63,080 bases of DNA from Thermoplasmatota archaeon (GTDB lineage Archaea; Thermoplasmatota; Penumbrarchaeia; JANQNL01), in NCBI GenBank assembly GCA_028279585.1, contig JANQNL010000047.1, forward strand, positions 1 to 63,080, written 5' to 3'. Shown here one piece after another: positions 42,937 to 52,775 of the stretch (its first letter is position 1; each line of letters opens with the position of its first letter). The notes below the pieces were generated by a model. The model was not told where the DNA came from, searched no databases, and saw only the letters and a program-made list of their open reading frames with translations. A program made the translations under genes and the position numbers.

Positions 42937-45900
42937 ATGTCCACCCATGGAGCCAACCCATTGAGAGCAGGTCTGAGGCCTGCGTTCATCCTTATGATCG
43001 TCCTGATGCTGGCAGTCACATCTGTCATCTCGCTCGTCGCTATCGCTGACGAGACCGAATCTGCCACCAGGGCAACGATATATGTGAACTCTGACATCAC
43101 GACCAACGTCATCTGGGACGATACCATCTATATTGGAGACAACATCACGGTCCAGGTAGGGGCCTCCGTAACGGTCCAGCCAGGAACCACGGTCATCTTC
43201 AACGCCTCTAAAGGTGCAGAGACCATCTGGGTCTACGGTGCCTTTGATGCTGTTGGCAGCTCTGGCTCAAGGATCACATTCAGATCGGACAACGTGAACC
43301 TGGCAGACCTTCCTGCGTCAGACTTCTTCAACGGCATCTACTTCAGGGACGGAGCGGCAAGTCCGACCTTCAGTTACTGCGACTTCATCCTCGGTTCTGG
43401 AGCTTTGGACTTCAACGTCAGTGCAACGGTGGACAACTCGACGTTCACGGAGTTCTACCAGGCTATCTATTGTAGGGCTGGGACAGACTTCGTTGGTTCA
43501 GACCTTACCTTCAGCTCCAACGACACATCCGATTACAGCGCTGGGATATACAGCGCCATGGGCAACTCGGTCTACATAACGGACATGAACTACTACGGCT
43601 ACAAGTACGGCGCCTACATGGAAGAGGTGTATGATGTCGGCATCAACACGCTGGTGGCTAACTGTCTCGGCACCTCATACTCAGGCCCAATCAAGGGAGA
43701 GTCCAGCGGTAGCATCAACATCACAGGTGGAATGTACAAGAGCTCAGGCTCCAGCGAGTGTGTCTACTATGAAGGCACTGGATACTGCAACATCAAGGAT
43801 GTGACCATGGACGGAGGAACTGGGGACACCATGGAACTTGACATCGATCAAGCTGTTACTTTAACCAACATCAACATCATCGATCCTGGGTCATACCTTG
43901 TGAACCTCGATCATGTTCCTGATGCGACCATCAATGGAATGACGGTCACCGGTCAGGGTGAGTATGGTATCAAACACTACTATGGTGGCGACCTGCATGT
44001 TGAGAACGTGATAGCCAATGTGACGGAATATTTCGTCTATGTGAATCATGGGAACGATGTCACGATCAAGGACTGCCACTTCGAGGGTAGCGCGGATGGA
44101 ACGGTCTCTGTGGACCTGGACTACTGCAATGATATAACGATCACGAATACGGACTTCCACACGTATGGATATAGCAATACACTGTTGAACTTGTATTACC
44201 CCTCCGGTAACATCGACATCAACAATTGCACGCTCAACGGGACCGATGGTGGAGCTATAGATGTCTATGACTCATCTACTCCCTCAGTGGGAACGGTCAA
44301 CATAGTTGACAATGAGATACACGTAACCGATGACTATGCATCTACCATCGAGTTGGATGGTGGGACGACTGTAGTCGTTGCTGATAATACTATCACAATG
44401 AAGAACGAAGCGTTCTTCGAAGCAGACAACTGTGGAAACATCTTCGTCTATGGCAACGAGTTCGGTGATGATCAATGGGAGAACGGGTTCGAAATTGCTA
44501 ATTGCAACAATGTTATGATATCTGATGTTTGGGTCGAGTGCTTCGCTGATTTCTCATATATCCAGTATTGCAATAACGTCGAGATGTATGACCTTGACGT
44601 TACCAGCATTGCGGGTGCAGAGGAAGCCATCAGTATCTATCAGTGCAAGTCTCTGTGGATGGAGAACTCCACCATCCAGTGTGAGGACGACTATGCCATC
44701 TATGTTGTGGATGCTTCCACCCCAGTTGTGGAGGAGGTCGTACTCATCAATGTATCAGCTTCTGGATATGACGACTCAAGCTACTATGAGACAATGTATA
44801 TCGAGACGGCCATGCTTTCGATGACCGACTGCGACATCTACACCGAGAAATTGGACTGTATCGAGGCCGAGGTCTACGATGAGGCAAGGTTCCTCCGAGT
44901 GAACGCAACAGGTGGAGCCACAGAGGATGGTCTGTTCTACCTTGACGGGGATGCTGATTACACGTTCCTGGATTGCTATGGAGAGTGCCATGGGTCACCA
45001 AAGTTCGTATACATGTATGGAGATGGGAACCTCTATGTCGAGGATACAACCTTCTACAGCCTTGCCGGTGCAACTGGGTTCGACATGTCCGGTGCTGGAA
45101 AGGGCGAGTTCTATAATGTGAACCTGGAGGGGAACTTCACAGCTGGATACGTGTTCGAATCTGGTGATATGACCATCACCGATGGGATCATTGACGTGGG
45201 CGAGGCTGGAGCAGCACTAGATATCGACAACTCGAACGTCAATGCGGTCAACTCCAAGTTCGTTACCATCACCGATGTGACCATATCTGGCGGAGCCTAC
45301 GCGATCAAGGCCGATGGAACATCGGGCACCTCTCCTATCCAGGTAGACCTTGTTGATACAGAAATACTCGGATCGGTGACCCCTGTCGACACAGATGGAA
45401 TGGATGTCACATTGACAGGCTGCCGCGTTGCCGACGATGAGCTTACCAATGACTATGCCTTCTACATGGATGGCGGTACAGAGGTGGATGTTGGGACCTC
45501 GGTTATAGAGCAGTATCTTACAGCTTTCTATATCTACGACGCAGATTCTTCATTGAACCTGCATCAATCGGAGATATCATTGTGCCAGCGCGGTATCTAT
45601 TGCTACAACGATGCTTCGGATATAACTCTCGACGAGGTCAACATCAATAATTTCGTCGATTTCGGCATCGATGCTGGTGATGGGGCCTTCGCTGTTACCA
45701 AGGTGTGGTTTGGCCACCCTGCTCCGTTCGATAGACATGAGAGCTCTTACTACAAGACCAGGGACGCATCCATTGGTGTTACTCTTGACCCCAGCGTGAC
45801 CGGCCCATATGATATTGCTGGCATCGAGCAGTTGCCATTTTTGGGGCTCATCGTTAACAATTCTCAGCAGACCACAGAGTCCTACATCCCCATCTATCTT

Positions 45901-47982
45901 GGTGGCGTTGTCGACTTCCTCTGCTATGTGGGAGATGCCGATGCAGGTGACGAACCGACAGATGCGAAGTGGAGGATCTACAAGCATGGAGACATAGCTC
46001 CTGAATGGACGGATGCTACACTTTCGGGCACTGGGAACGTCCAAATGTTCAATGTAACACATGATAGCACGGCCTATACGGACGAGGATGTCATCTACTT
46101 CCAGGTCGAGGCGAACTTCAATGACGGTAGCTGGGTCACGATGGCCTGGGACTTCACGACCTATCAACCAGTGGGTGGGGGAGATGGAGGATGGGATACC
46201 GAGTACGATGGAGGCATTGCCGGAGATACTGGGGATGCGCATTCATCCGCTCGGGAGATCGATGATAACTGGGACTTGAGCTACGATTACAACCTCATCA
46301 ACAGTGCATCGGACATTGATTGGTACTATATCACGGCAGAGGACCTTATCCAGTTACGTGTCACGCTCAGTGGGACCGAAGCCGAGTTCATGTTGTATGA
46401 CTCTGACCTTAACGAGATCGGGAACGTTTCTGGTGATGGTCTCACGATCACGCTCGACTCTCCTGAAGATGGAAAGTACTATGTGAAGGTCTGGGCGTCA
46501 GAGAAGGAGGCTTACATCATGCAGGTCTTCATTGTCGATGCAGAGGATGCTGGGATCGAGGACGGTGGATTGTATGGTGATGCTCCGAACGACAGGAGTG
46601 CTGCCCGGCTGATCGTTGCGGACTGGCTCTACAGCTCCTGTGATCTGGCCGATGCGACAGATGTTGATTGGTACCGTGTATTGATAGATCCGATGTCCAA
46701 ACTTACGGTCGACCTTTCCGAGTCTACGGATGTTACAGTATCCTTCCATGATGATACAGGGACGGAGATAGGGAACGTATCCAACAGCGGCAGGACATCT
46801 GTGATAACAAACCCGGTCGGAGGAACCTATTATATCCAGGTCGAGAGGTCAGCAGCCACAAAATATGCCCTGTTCGTTACGACTCCAAGTGGTGGAGCAT
46901 TCGTCGAGAACGATGGTGATGGAGGCCGGGATGCTGGTGCCACTATGGCATTGGCACGTCCGGTGGACCTTGATGTGACGTACACCGAGAACAGATTGAA
47001 CGCTGCTTCAGACATAGACTTCTATGAGTTCTCCTCAAAGGGTTATTCAAAGGTCGTTGTCGAGATCTTTGAAGGCGAAGGTGCTGTGCTTCATGTCTAT
47101 GATGCTGATGGAGAGGAAGTGGGGTCGGTCAATGCAGATGGGAACCGCGTTACGATGAACAAACCTGCAGATGGAACATACTTCATCAAGGTATCTGGCA
47201 TACAGGCCACTGGTTACTCGATGCATATCACCACCTCAACAGAGCCAGAGGATAAGACGCTGCTTGAACAGTTCCTTGGCCAGGAATGGTGGCTGTTCCT
47301 CATCGAGATCGGTCTTCCATTACTGATCTCCATATCCATCTTTGCTATCGGTCTGTTCTTGTTGACCAGAAGGCGAAAGAAGGTCTCCCAGCACATGAAG
47401 GCCATCGATAGGATAGTCAAGGAGAACAAGGACAACCCAACAGAGTCCATTACGCGACTCAAGGAACTGCACAAGCGGTTCGAAGCAGACTTCGCTGCTG
47501 GGAAAATGGAGGAGTCCCACTACCTGATGCTCGACAAGAAGGTCACGGATAAGATCAACGAGCTGAAGGAGGATGAGACCAAAGAGAGAGCTTCCGATAT
47601 CGAGAAGGAAGACCTCCCCGAGGAGCTTAAGGCCGAGATGAAGGAAGCTGTCAAGGACGGTCAGGTCACAGAGAAAGAGGCGGCGAAGATCAAAGAGGAC
47701 ATCGACAAGCGCGAGGACCTCTCCACCGCCCAGAAGATCGAGGCAAAGGCTATGATCGACAACTGGATGAACCAGGACAAGGACCTACCTCCACCACCGG
47801 ACGATGCAGCTGAGGGCGCGGTCGAAGAGGGTCCTGTGGAGGACACTCCTGCTCCACCCGAGGATGACCCAGCACCTCCCGAGGATGACCCTGCTCCACC
47901 TGCTGATGAGGAGGTACCAGAGCTTGCTCCAGCAGAGACCGAGGCACCGACCGAGGAGACCACACCAGCCCCACCCGAGTGA
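42937..47982 (+). CDS. Beta-helix / PPC-domain surface protein with cytosolic tail
   Basis: 1681 residues. Signal peptide (about 15-40), then a long region (50-1000) of right-handed beta-helix repeats of the pectate-lyase/NosD kind: short strands with Asn/Ile/Thr ladders such as N-x-F/I-x-I-x-N-C-x-x. Three PPC-type beta sandwiches follow (about 1124-1198, 1241-1315, 1357-1431), each starting with D[IV]D[WF]Y. One membrane helix (about 1450-1470) leads to a cytosolic part with coiled coils (1475-1610) resembling a SHOCT-type hairpin (LKELHKRF...GKMEESHYLML), then a Pro/Asp/Glu-rich tail. Probably a glycan- or surface-binding protein. TATA-like ACTATAATC about 20-25 nt upstream suggests a short or absent leader. 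Confidence 0.9.
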   Translation: MSTHGANPLRAGLRPAFILMIVLMLAVTSVISLVAIADETESATRATIYVNSDITTNVIWDDTIYIGDNITVQVGASVTVQPGTTVIFNASKGAETIWVYGAFDAVGSSGSRITFRSDNVNLADLPASDFFNGIYFRDGAASPTFSYCDFILGSGALDFNVSATVDNSTFTEFYQAIYCRAGTDFVGSDLTFSSNDTSDYSAGIYSAMGNSVYITDMNYYGYKYGAYMEEVYDVGINTLVANCLGTSYSGPIKGESSGSINITGGMYKSSGSSECVYYEGTGYCNIKDVTMDGGTGDTMELDIDQAVTLTNINIIDPGSYLVNLDHVPDATINGMTVTGQGEYGIKHYYGGDLHVENVIANVTEYFVYVNHGNDVTIKDCHFEGSADGTVSVDLDYCNDITITNTDFHTYGYSNTLLNLYYPSGNIDINNCTLNGTDGGAIDVYDSSTPSVGTVNIVDNEIHVTDDYASTIELDGGTTVVVADNTITMKNEAFFEADNCGNIFVYGNEFGDDQWENGFEIANCNNVMISDVWVECFADFSYIQYCNNVEMYDLDVTSIAGAEEAISIYQCKSLWMENSTIQCEDDYAIYVVDASTPVVEEVVLINVSASGYDDSSYYETMYIETAMLSMTDCDIYTEKLDCIEAEVYDEARFLRVNATGGATEDGLFYLDGDADYTFLDCYGECHGSPKFVYMYGDGNLYVEDTTFYSLAGATGFDMSGAGKGEFYNVNLEGNFTAGYVFESGDMTITDGIIDVGEAGAALDIDNSNVNAVNSKFVTITDVTISGGAYAIKADGTSGTSPIQVDLVDTEILGSVTPVDTDGMDVTLTGCRVADDELTNDYAFYMDGGTEVDVGTSVIEQYLTAFYIYDADSSLNLHQSEISLCQRGIYCYNDASDITLDEVNINNFVDFGIDAGDGAFAVTKVWFGHPAPFDRHESSYYKTRDASIGVTLDPSVTGPYDIAGIEQLPFLGLIVNNSQQTTESYIPIYLGGVVDFLCYVGDADAGDEPTDAKWRIYKHGDIAPEWTDATLSGTGNVQMFNVTHDSTAYTDEDVIYFQVEANFNDGSWVTMAWDFTTYQPVGGGDGGWDTEYDGGIAGDTGDAHSSAREIDDNWDLSYDYNLINSASDIDWYYITAEDLIQLRVTLSGTEAEFMLYDSDLNEIGNVSGDGLTITLDSPEDGKYYVKVWASEKEAYIMQVFIVDAEDAGIEDGGLYGDAPNDRSAARLIVADWLYSSCDLADATDVDWYRVLIDPMSKLTVDLSESTDVTVSFHDDTGTEIGNVSNSGRTSVITNPVGGTYYIQVERSAATKYALFVTTPSGGAFVENDGDGGRDAGATMALARPVDLDVTYTENRLNAASDIDFYEFSSKGYSKVVVEIFEGEGAVLHVYDADGEEVGSVNADGNRVTMNKPADGTYFIKVSGIQATGYSMHITTSTEPEDKTLLEQFLGQEWWLFLIEIGLPLLISISIFAIGLFLLTRRRKKVSQHMKAIDRIVKENKDNPTESITRLKELHKRFEADFAAGKMEESHYLMLDKKVTDKINELKEDETKERASDIEKEDLPEELKAEMKEAVKDGQVTEKEAAKIKEDIDKREDLSTAQKIEAKAMIDNWMNQDKDLPPPPDDAAEGAVEEGPVEDTPAPPEDDPAPPEDDPAPPADEEVPELAPAETEAPTEETTPAPPE

Positions 47983-48021
47983 GTGGGAACAATCTTAAAT
48001 ATCGGCAGGGTATTTCGTTCA

Positions 48022-48213
48022 ATGGGGCAATTTAATGATAGCATTCCAGGATTGGACACTCTGCTGCTGCTGCTGCTGGACCGTAGCCGTCGTTTGCATA
48101 CCTGCCGCAGCGATATGCCTGCAGCGTATCAGGATGAAACTCCAGAAGTAAGGATCAGGTATTCTGACCTATATGCTTTGGAGGCTTTCGAGGAGGATCA
48201 GGTAACTTGTTAG
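48022..48213 (+). CDS. Possible short upstream reading frame of the U32 peptidase gene
   Basis: 63 codons from the ATG at 48022, 25-30 nt after a TATA-like CTTAAATATC, so it would be the first codon of the mRNA. It ends with TAG at 48211-48213, overlapping the U32 start by 7 bases, and the U32 ribosome site (AGGAGGAT) lies within its last codons. It contains a run of CTG codons giving a Leu6 stretch. It may be a coupled leader peptide or simply leader sequence; the product has no recognised domain. Confidence 0.4.
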   Translation: MGQFNDSIPGLDTLLLLLLDRSRRLHTCRSDMPAAYQDETPEVRIRYSDLYALEAFEEDQVTC

Positions 48214-50699
48214 TGCCTGAGCTACTCAGCCCTGCCGGTTCTCCAGACGCATTGGATGCAGCGATAGCTGGGGGTGCGGATTCGGTTTATTTGTCCGGTA
48301 AGGATTTTTCAGCCCGCAAACGGGCCCAGAACTTCACACCCAAGGACCTTTCTGAAGGAATGAGGAAGGCCCGAAAGTGGGGTGTCAAGGTCTATGTGGC
48401 CGTGAACACACTTATCACCAACGACCAGCTCGAGCCTACGCTCCGCTATATCGGGGATGTTTACAGTGAGGGTGCAGACGCCCTCATCGTCCAGGACATG
48501 GCCGTTGCAAGGGTCGCACACGATGCATATCCTGACCTTGACCTGCATGCCTCCACACAGACCTCTGCTGATTCTCCAGCAGCTGTTGAGCAACTCCGCG
48601 AGTTCGGTTTTTCCAGGGTCATTGCGAACAGGGAAGCGACCTTCGAGGAACTTACCAAGATGTGTAAGGTCAAAGGGGTGTCGGTCGAAGCGTTCGTTCA
48701 CGGTGCCCTGTGCATCAGTTACTCTGGGCAGTGTTTGTTCTCATCCATCGCAGGCGGCAGGTCCGGAAACCGCGGACTCTGCGCGCAGCCATGCCGGAAC
48801 AAATATGCACCTATGGTCAACGAGCGCCGTGGACCTTCCAGGTTCTGGCTTTCCCCCAAAGACCTGCAGCTTGCGCCTGTGTTGGAGGACCTTGTCGGGA
48901 CCGGGGTCGGTGCATTGAAGATCGAGGGTCGGCTGAAGACCCCGCATTACGTACTCGCGGTCACTCACGTTTATCGAGAATTACTGGATGCCATCGAGGC
49001 CGGCGAGCATCCAAAGCTTACAAAGGAGCATGAGAGGATGCTCAAGGCCGTCTACAACCGGGACAGTTGCCATGGTTACAAGGATGGCTGGCCTGGTCGG
49101 TCCATGATCACACCCGACCACAGCGCCCCCCTGGGAGAGCCCATGGGGAAGGTCAAGTGGGTCCAGGGTAGAAGGCTGCTGCTTGTGGGGGCCAAGGGTT
49201 TGAAGGAGGGTGATGGGCTCGCCATCGGCGATGATCCGAACACACGGACCGGACTCGTGGTCCACGGATTGGAGCTTGTGAAAGAAGGGACCTGGATGGA
49301 TGCTCCACGTGGTCTCGAGGTGGACAAATGGGCACCAGTGTTCAGGACGCTCGATGCAGAGATGGCCAAGAAGTTCTCCCGGTCTCTGGACGAGCCGATC
49401 CAGAAGATCCCCATCGATATGGTCTTCACCGCTGGTACTGAGGTCCAGCCATCAATAGTGGTCACCGATGGAACACTGAAGGCGAAGGCTTCCCTGCCTG
49501 ACGTTCCAGAGGCTGCACAGAACCAGGCACTTTCTCCGGACTCTGTGCGGGACCAGCTCGACAGGCTCAAAGGTACACCTTACTACCTACGCAACCTTGA
49601 CGTTGAGTTAGAGGACGACGTCTTCATGCCTCTTTCCCAGATGAACCAGCTTCGAAGGGAAGCTGTAGATCGACTGGACAGGCTTCGAAGCGCTCCGCCA
49701 AAGCGCAAGATCAAGGCTGGGGGGATAAGGCAGAGGAACACAAACACCCTCAAGGCCATCGCCAAGGAGACCTATACCCAGGCAGCCAAGGCCAAACGGA
49801 AGAAGCAGAAGCTCATCGTTCGTGTCTCGGAGCTCGAAAGCGCCTGGGACGCAGCCATTGCTGGTGCAGACATTGTGATCTTGCCAGCGTATGGCGGTGA
49901 TGTGGCAGAGCTGAAGACGCTTGACGGAAAGCTCAAGGACAAGGGTGTAGAGCTTGCACTCTCCCTTCCGCACATGAGCGGTCAGGTGGCAACCTTCGAT
50001 GCACTGGAGGTCGCGAAAGGTGTCAAACCCTCCATCATCGAGCTCACATGCCACGGTCATTTGATCCCTGCAATGAAGGCCAAGGTCAACTGGCAGCTGA
50101 TGATCGCCCATTCATTCAATATCACCAACTCACTCTCACTTGCTCGTTACGCTTCCCTCAAGAACCTGACCTGGGTCCAACCCTCCATAGAGCTTACCCT
50201 GGAGCATCTTCGAGGTCTGGCGTTCGGTCCGAACATCCAGGGAATGGTCCTTGCAGAAGGCGTCATCCCGCAGATGACCACCAGGCATTGCCTGTTCCGC
50301 GGTGTTGCAAAGGAGGAGTTCCCAGATCCTGTGGAGGAATTCCTGCCAGATGGTAAGAGGAAGGGTTGCCCAGCTCCCTGTGACGACGGCCTTGCCCTTG
50401 CAGACAGGATGAAGTTCGAGCACGCTGTGGTCCGGGACGGTCCCTGCCGGAACGTGGTCCTCAACTCGAACAGGATCTCGCTCTACAACCGGTCCAGGGA
50501 CGTTTTCAACGGCTCTTCTTTCTCACCGCTGCTCGATCTCCGATGGGTGTATGGGCCGGACGAGGTCAATACCATCGTCGGAGCCTGGGCACAGCTTGCC
50601 GAGCATGACTTCAAAAAGGTCCGCAGGGACAGTGCTGGCATCGAGCAAGCGCACAAGGCTCCGCTCACCCATGGGCACCTGTATCGAGGTGTTGAGTAG
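48207..50699 (+). CDS. U32 peptidase-family protein (RNA-hydroxylation type)
   Basis: 830 residues from a TTG at 48207 with AGGAGGAT about 9 bases upstream; GTG at 48213 is an alternative. The N-terminal PELLSPAGSPDALDAAIAGGADSVYL and the signature HGALCISYSGQC...GRSGNRGLCAQPCRNKY (about residues 170-205) are diagnostic of family U32, with the Cys residues thought to hold an iron-sulphur cluster. Bacterial relatives (TrhP, RlhA) hydroxylate tRNA or rRNA rather than cut proteins. Residues 390-520 match the DUF3656-like linker and the C-terminal half has another barrel-like part with CPAPCDD and a second Cys pair. The long form is known in archaea and some bacteria. Confidence 0.9.
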   Translation: MLVPELLSPAGSPDALDAAIAGGADSVYLSGKDFSARKRAQNFTPKDLSEGMRKARKWGVKVYVAVNTLITNDQLEPTLRYIGDVYSEGADALIVQDMAVARVAHDAYPDLDLHASTQTSADSPAAVEQLREFGFSRVIANREATFEELTKMCKVKGVSVEAFVHGALCISYSGQCLFSSIAGGRSGNRGLCAQPCRNKYAPMVNERRGPSRFWLSPKDLQLAPVLEDLVGTGVGALKIEGRLKTPHYVLAVTHVYRELLDAIEAGEHPKLTKEHERMLKAVYNRDSCHGYKDGWPGRSMITPDHSAPLGEPMGKVKWVQGRRLLLVGAKGLKEGDGLAIGDDPNTRTGLVVHGLELVKEGTWMDAPRGLEVDKWAPVFRTLDAEMAKKFSRSLDEPIQKIPIDMVFTAGTEVQPSIVVTDGTLKAKASLPDVPEAAQNQALSPDSVRDQLDRLKGTPYYLRNLDVELEDDVFMPLSQMNQLRREAVDRLDRLRSAPPKRKIKAGGIRQRNTNTLKAIAKETYTQAAKAKRKKQKLIVRVSELESAWDAAIAGADIVILPAYGGDVAELKTLDGKLKDKGVELALSLPHMSGQVATFDALEVAKGVKPSIIELTCHGHLIPAMKAKVNWQLMIAHSFNITNSLSLARYASLKNLTWVQPSIELTLEHLRGLAFGPNIQGMVLAEGVIPQMTTRHCLFRGVAKEEFPDPVEEFLPDGKRKGCPAPCDDGLALADRMKFEHAVVRDGPCRNVVLNSNRISLYNRSRDVFNGSSFSPLLDLRWVYGPDEVNTIVGAWAQLAEHDFKKVRRDSAGIEQAHKAPLTHGHLYRGVE

Positions 50700-50739
50700 G
50701 ATCTTTTTATCGTGCTATTGACTAAGACCCTTTTCAATA

Positions 50740-50750
50740 ATTATAAAAAC
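50740..50750 (+). promoter_or_regulatory. TATA-like box of the anchored extracellular protein gene
   Basis: ATTATAAAAAC lies 20-30 nt before the ATG at 50771 and supports a leaderless start there. Confidence 0.55.
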
Positions 50751-50770
50751 CCCTGGCCCAATCATTGCAC

Positions 50771-52774
50771 ATGGTGAGGAAAGCGTCCCCGGAAAAAGCT
50801 TCTGGGGCTGCACCGAGAAAGAGGACAGCCAATATCAGGACCAGGAAGCTTTCGAAGAAGTCCATCGTCTTTGGTTCGTTGATAGGGGCCATGATCTTGG
50901 CAGTTTCGATAATCGGCCCTGGTCTTGTGGTGCGCGGTATCACAGCTTCAGAAGGAGTTGAGCTGAAGCACTGGCAGCCTCTAATTGAGAGCACTCTCAC
51001 CGACTCGGATTTTACAAATGATTACATTCTCGAGCAGGTCCACTACCCCGATGAGGATGATAGGCGAGGCTACTATGACGATGATACCTGGGACATGAGC
51101 TGGTCTGGAAACAACTACATCACAGAAGGGCTCATCATCAACCAGGGCGAGGACATCAAAGTATACTCATGGGCAACCCTAGACGAGGTCTGGGAGATAA
51201 GTGATTATCAGCTCGTCAATCCGACCCGAACCGGTTCTGGGGATGGCATCCTGGTCTACAATCGACATGGCATTGGCATCGTGGACCCCTGGGACGGAGA
51301 GATCATAAGAAGTACCCATGCCGATGACATCACCTACCTGGTGAGGCACGAAAGCGATATCATCTCTGTGGCCGTAGAGAACAATGCACGCCTCATCGTC
51401 CGATCGCATGCCTACGAGGACCTGACATACCTGTGGAGCCAGACGCTCTACACCGACTCCGAATATGGCTATAGTTACTATGGCGACGACCTGAGCAACG
51501 AACCTTACTGCTGGGTCGATGGCGATGTCCTGTTCGTCCAGTACTACACCCAAAGGACTAGCCTTGCGATGGTCCACCTTGAGACCGGTGATGTGCTGGT
51601 CAACGAAGAGGTCGCCAATTACAACCCCAGCGGTTTCCCATACTACATGGGGGCATACCGGACCATGGATGGTGTGATCTTCTCAAGCGAAGCTGGTCTT
51701 CGTTACGTTGCAGATTCCAAGAACGAGTCCTACAGCGTCCACCAACCCCAGGAGGACCTGACCTCCGTGCCTGTCCTCAATGGAAACAAGGCTATTGTCT
51801 CCTACGCCTTTGCAGAAAGGAACAGGGAGGATTATCAGTTCGAGTTCAGGACCACAGAGTTCGCTATCGTTGACCTCATCACAGGCTCTGTGATGCCCCT
51901 GGATGGCATAGATGGGATGGGTGCTCCCCATTGGGGGGTTCCCACCTACGAGGGTGCCAGGTTCCTAACCGCCAATGGCATCGTGGACGTTCATCTCAAT
52001 GGTGGTGTGAAGGTCGTCAAGGGTCCTTACCTGGGACTGTATGCTGTGATCTCCCAGGCCCATGATGGTATGATCCCCTACTGGATCAACGGCTCGATCT
52101 ACGGCCTTTTGGATCAGGCGACACTTGAGACCAAGTTCGAGTTCGGAGTATCATCATACATCGAGAACAACGAGGATTTCTTCTATGAGGACATCTACGG
52201 CGAATATGATAATGGATATGAGAAGTTCGACCCTTACTCACGCGATCGGGACAATGAGTATGAGAAGCATACAACCAACTGGATAAACATGGCCTTCGAC
52301 TCTGAGCGCATAATCTTCGAGTCGTACACCAACTACATCGGCAGTGCGGTCCATACTTTCGTCCACAAGGACCAGGCTACGCCTTATATCGCTACGAAGG
52401 ATGCCTACGTCGCCCTCTGGAGCATCAGTGAGGTCTATGAGAGCGAATCAAGGGAGATGACCTACCACGAGAACAAACAGGACCTTAGCTACGACTGCTA
52501 CGTCTTCAGATGCTACAACAATCTCGCATGGGACAATACTACCGTGACGTTCATAGCATCCATTAGCTACATGTCGACCTTTGGCTGGACATCCTACAAG
52601 TTGTTGGGTACGGATACTTTCATACCCTCCAGAAATGGCCTTGATGAGTTCTTCGTCCTCTACTCCTCCAACGTGAACTTCAGGATAAAAGTGGAGGTAG
52701 TCTCTGGAGATCTCGAGAAGGACTCAGATAACAACGGATTGGCCATCGAGTATGAGGCCAACCGAGTGTGGTAG
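50771..52774 (+). CDS. N-terminally anchored extracellular protein with a propeller-like region
   Basis: 667 residues from the ATG at 50771. A basic N-terminus and one hydrophobic helix (about 35-60) form a signal anchor. The rest is extracytoplasmic, rich in Tyr, Asp and Trp, with repeated strands such as GDGILVYNRHGIGIVDPWDGEII and SLAMVHLETGDVLV that look like PQQ-type beta-propeller blades (about 120-450). The final 200 residues are acidic and have no recognised domain. No C-terminal membrane helix. Role unknown; the propeller may bind a ligand or scaffold a complex at the membrane. Confidence 0.8.
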   Translation: MVRKASPEKASGAAPRKRTANIRTRKLSKKSIVFGSLIGAMILAVSIIGPGLVVRGITASEGVELKHWQPLIESTLTDSDFTNDYILEQVHYPDEDDRRGYYDDDTWDMSWSGNNYITEGLIINQGEDIKVYSWATLDEVWEISDYQLVNPTRTGSGDGILVYNRHGIGIVDPWDGEIIRSTHADDITYLVRHESDIISVAVENNARLIVRSHAYEDLTYLWSQTLYTDSEYGYSYYGDDLSNEPYCWVDGDVLFVQYYTQRTSLAMVHLETGDVLVNEEVANYNPSGFPYYMGAYRTMDGVIFSSEAGLRYVADSKNESYSVHQPQEDLTSVPVLNGNKAIVSYAFAERNREDYQFEFRTTEFAIVDLITGSVMPLDGIDGMGAPHWGVPTYEGARFLTANGIVDVHLNGGVKVVKGPYLGLYAVISQAHDGMIPYWINGSIYGLLDQATLETKFEFGVSSYIENNEDFFYEDIYGEYDNGYEKFDPYSRDRDNEYEKHTTNWINMAFDSERIIFESYTNYIGSAVHTFVHKDQATPYIATKDAYVALWSISEVYESESREMTYHENKQDLSYDCYVFRCYNNLAWDNTTVTFIASISYMSTFGWTSYKLLGTDTFIPSRNGLDEFFVLYSSNVNFRIKVEVVSGDLEKDSDNNGLAIEYEANRVW

Positions 52775-52775
52775 G

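Noticed and set aside
48060-48078. (CTG)6 tract as a microsatellite of its own
   Set aside because: Only six units; better described as part of the possible leader frame.
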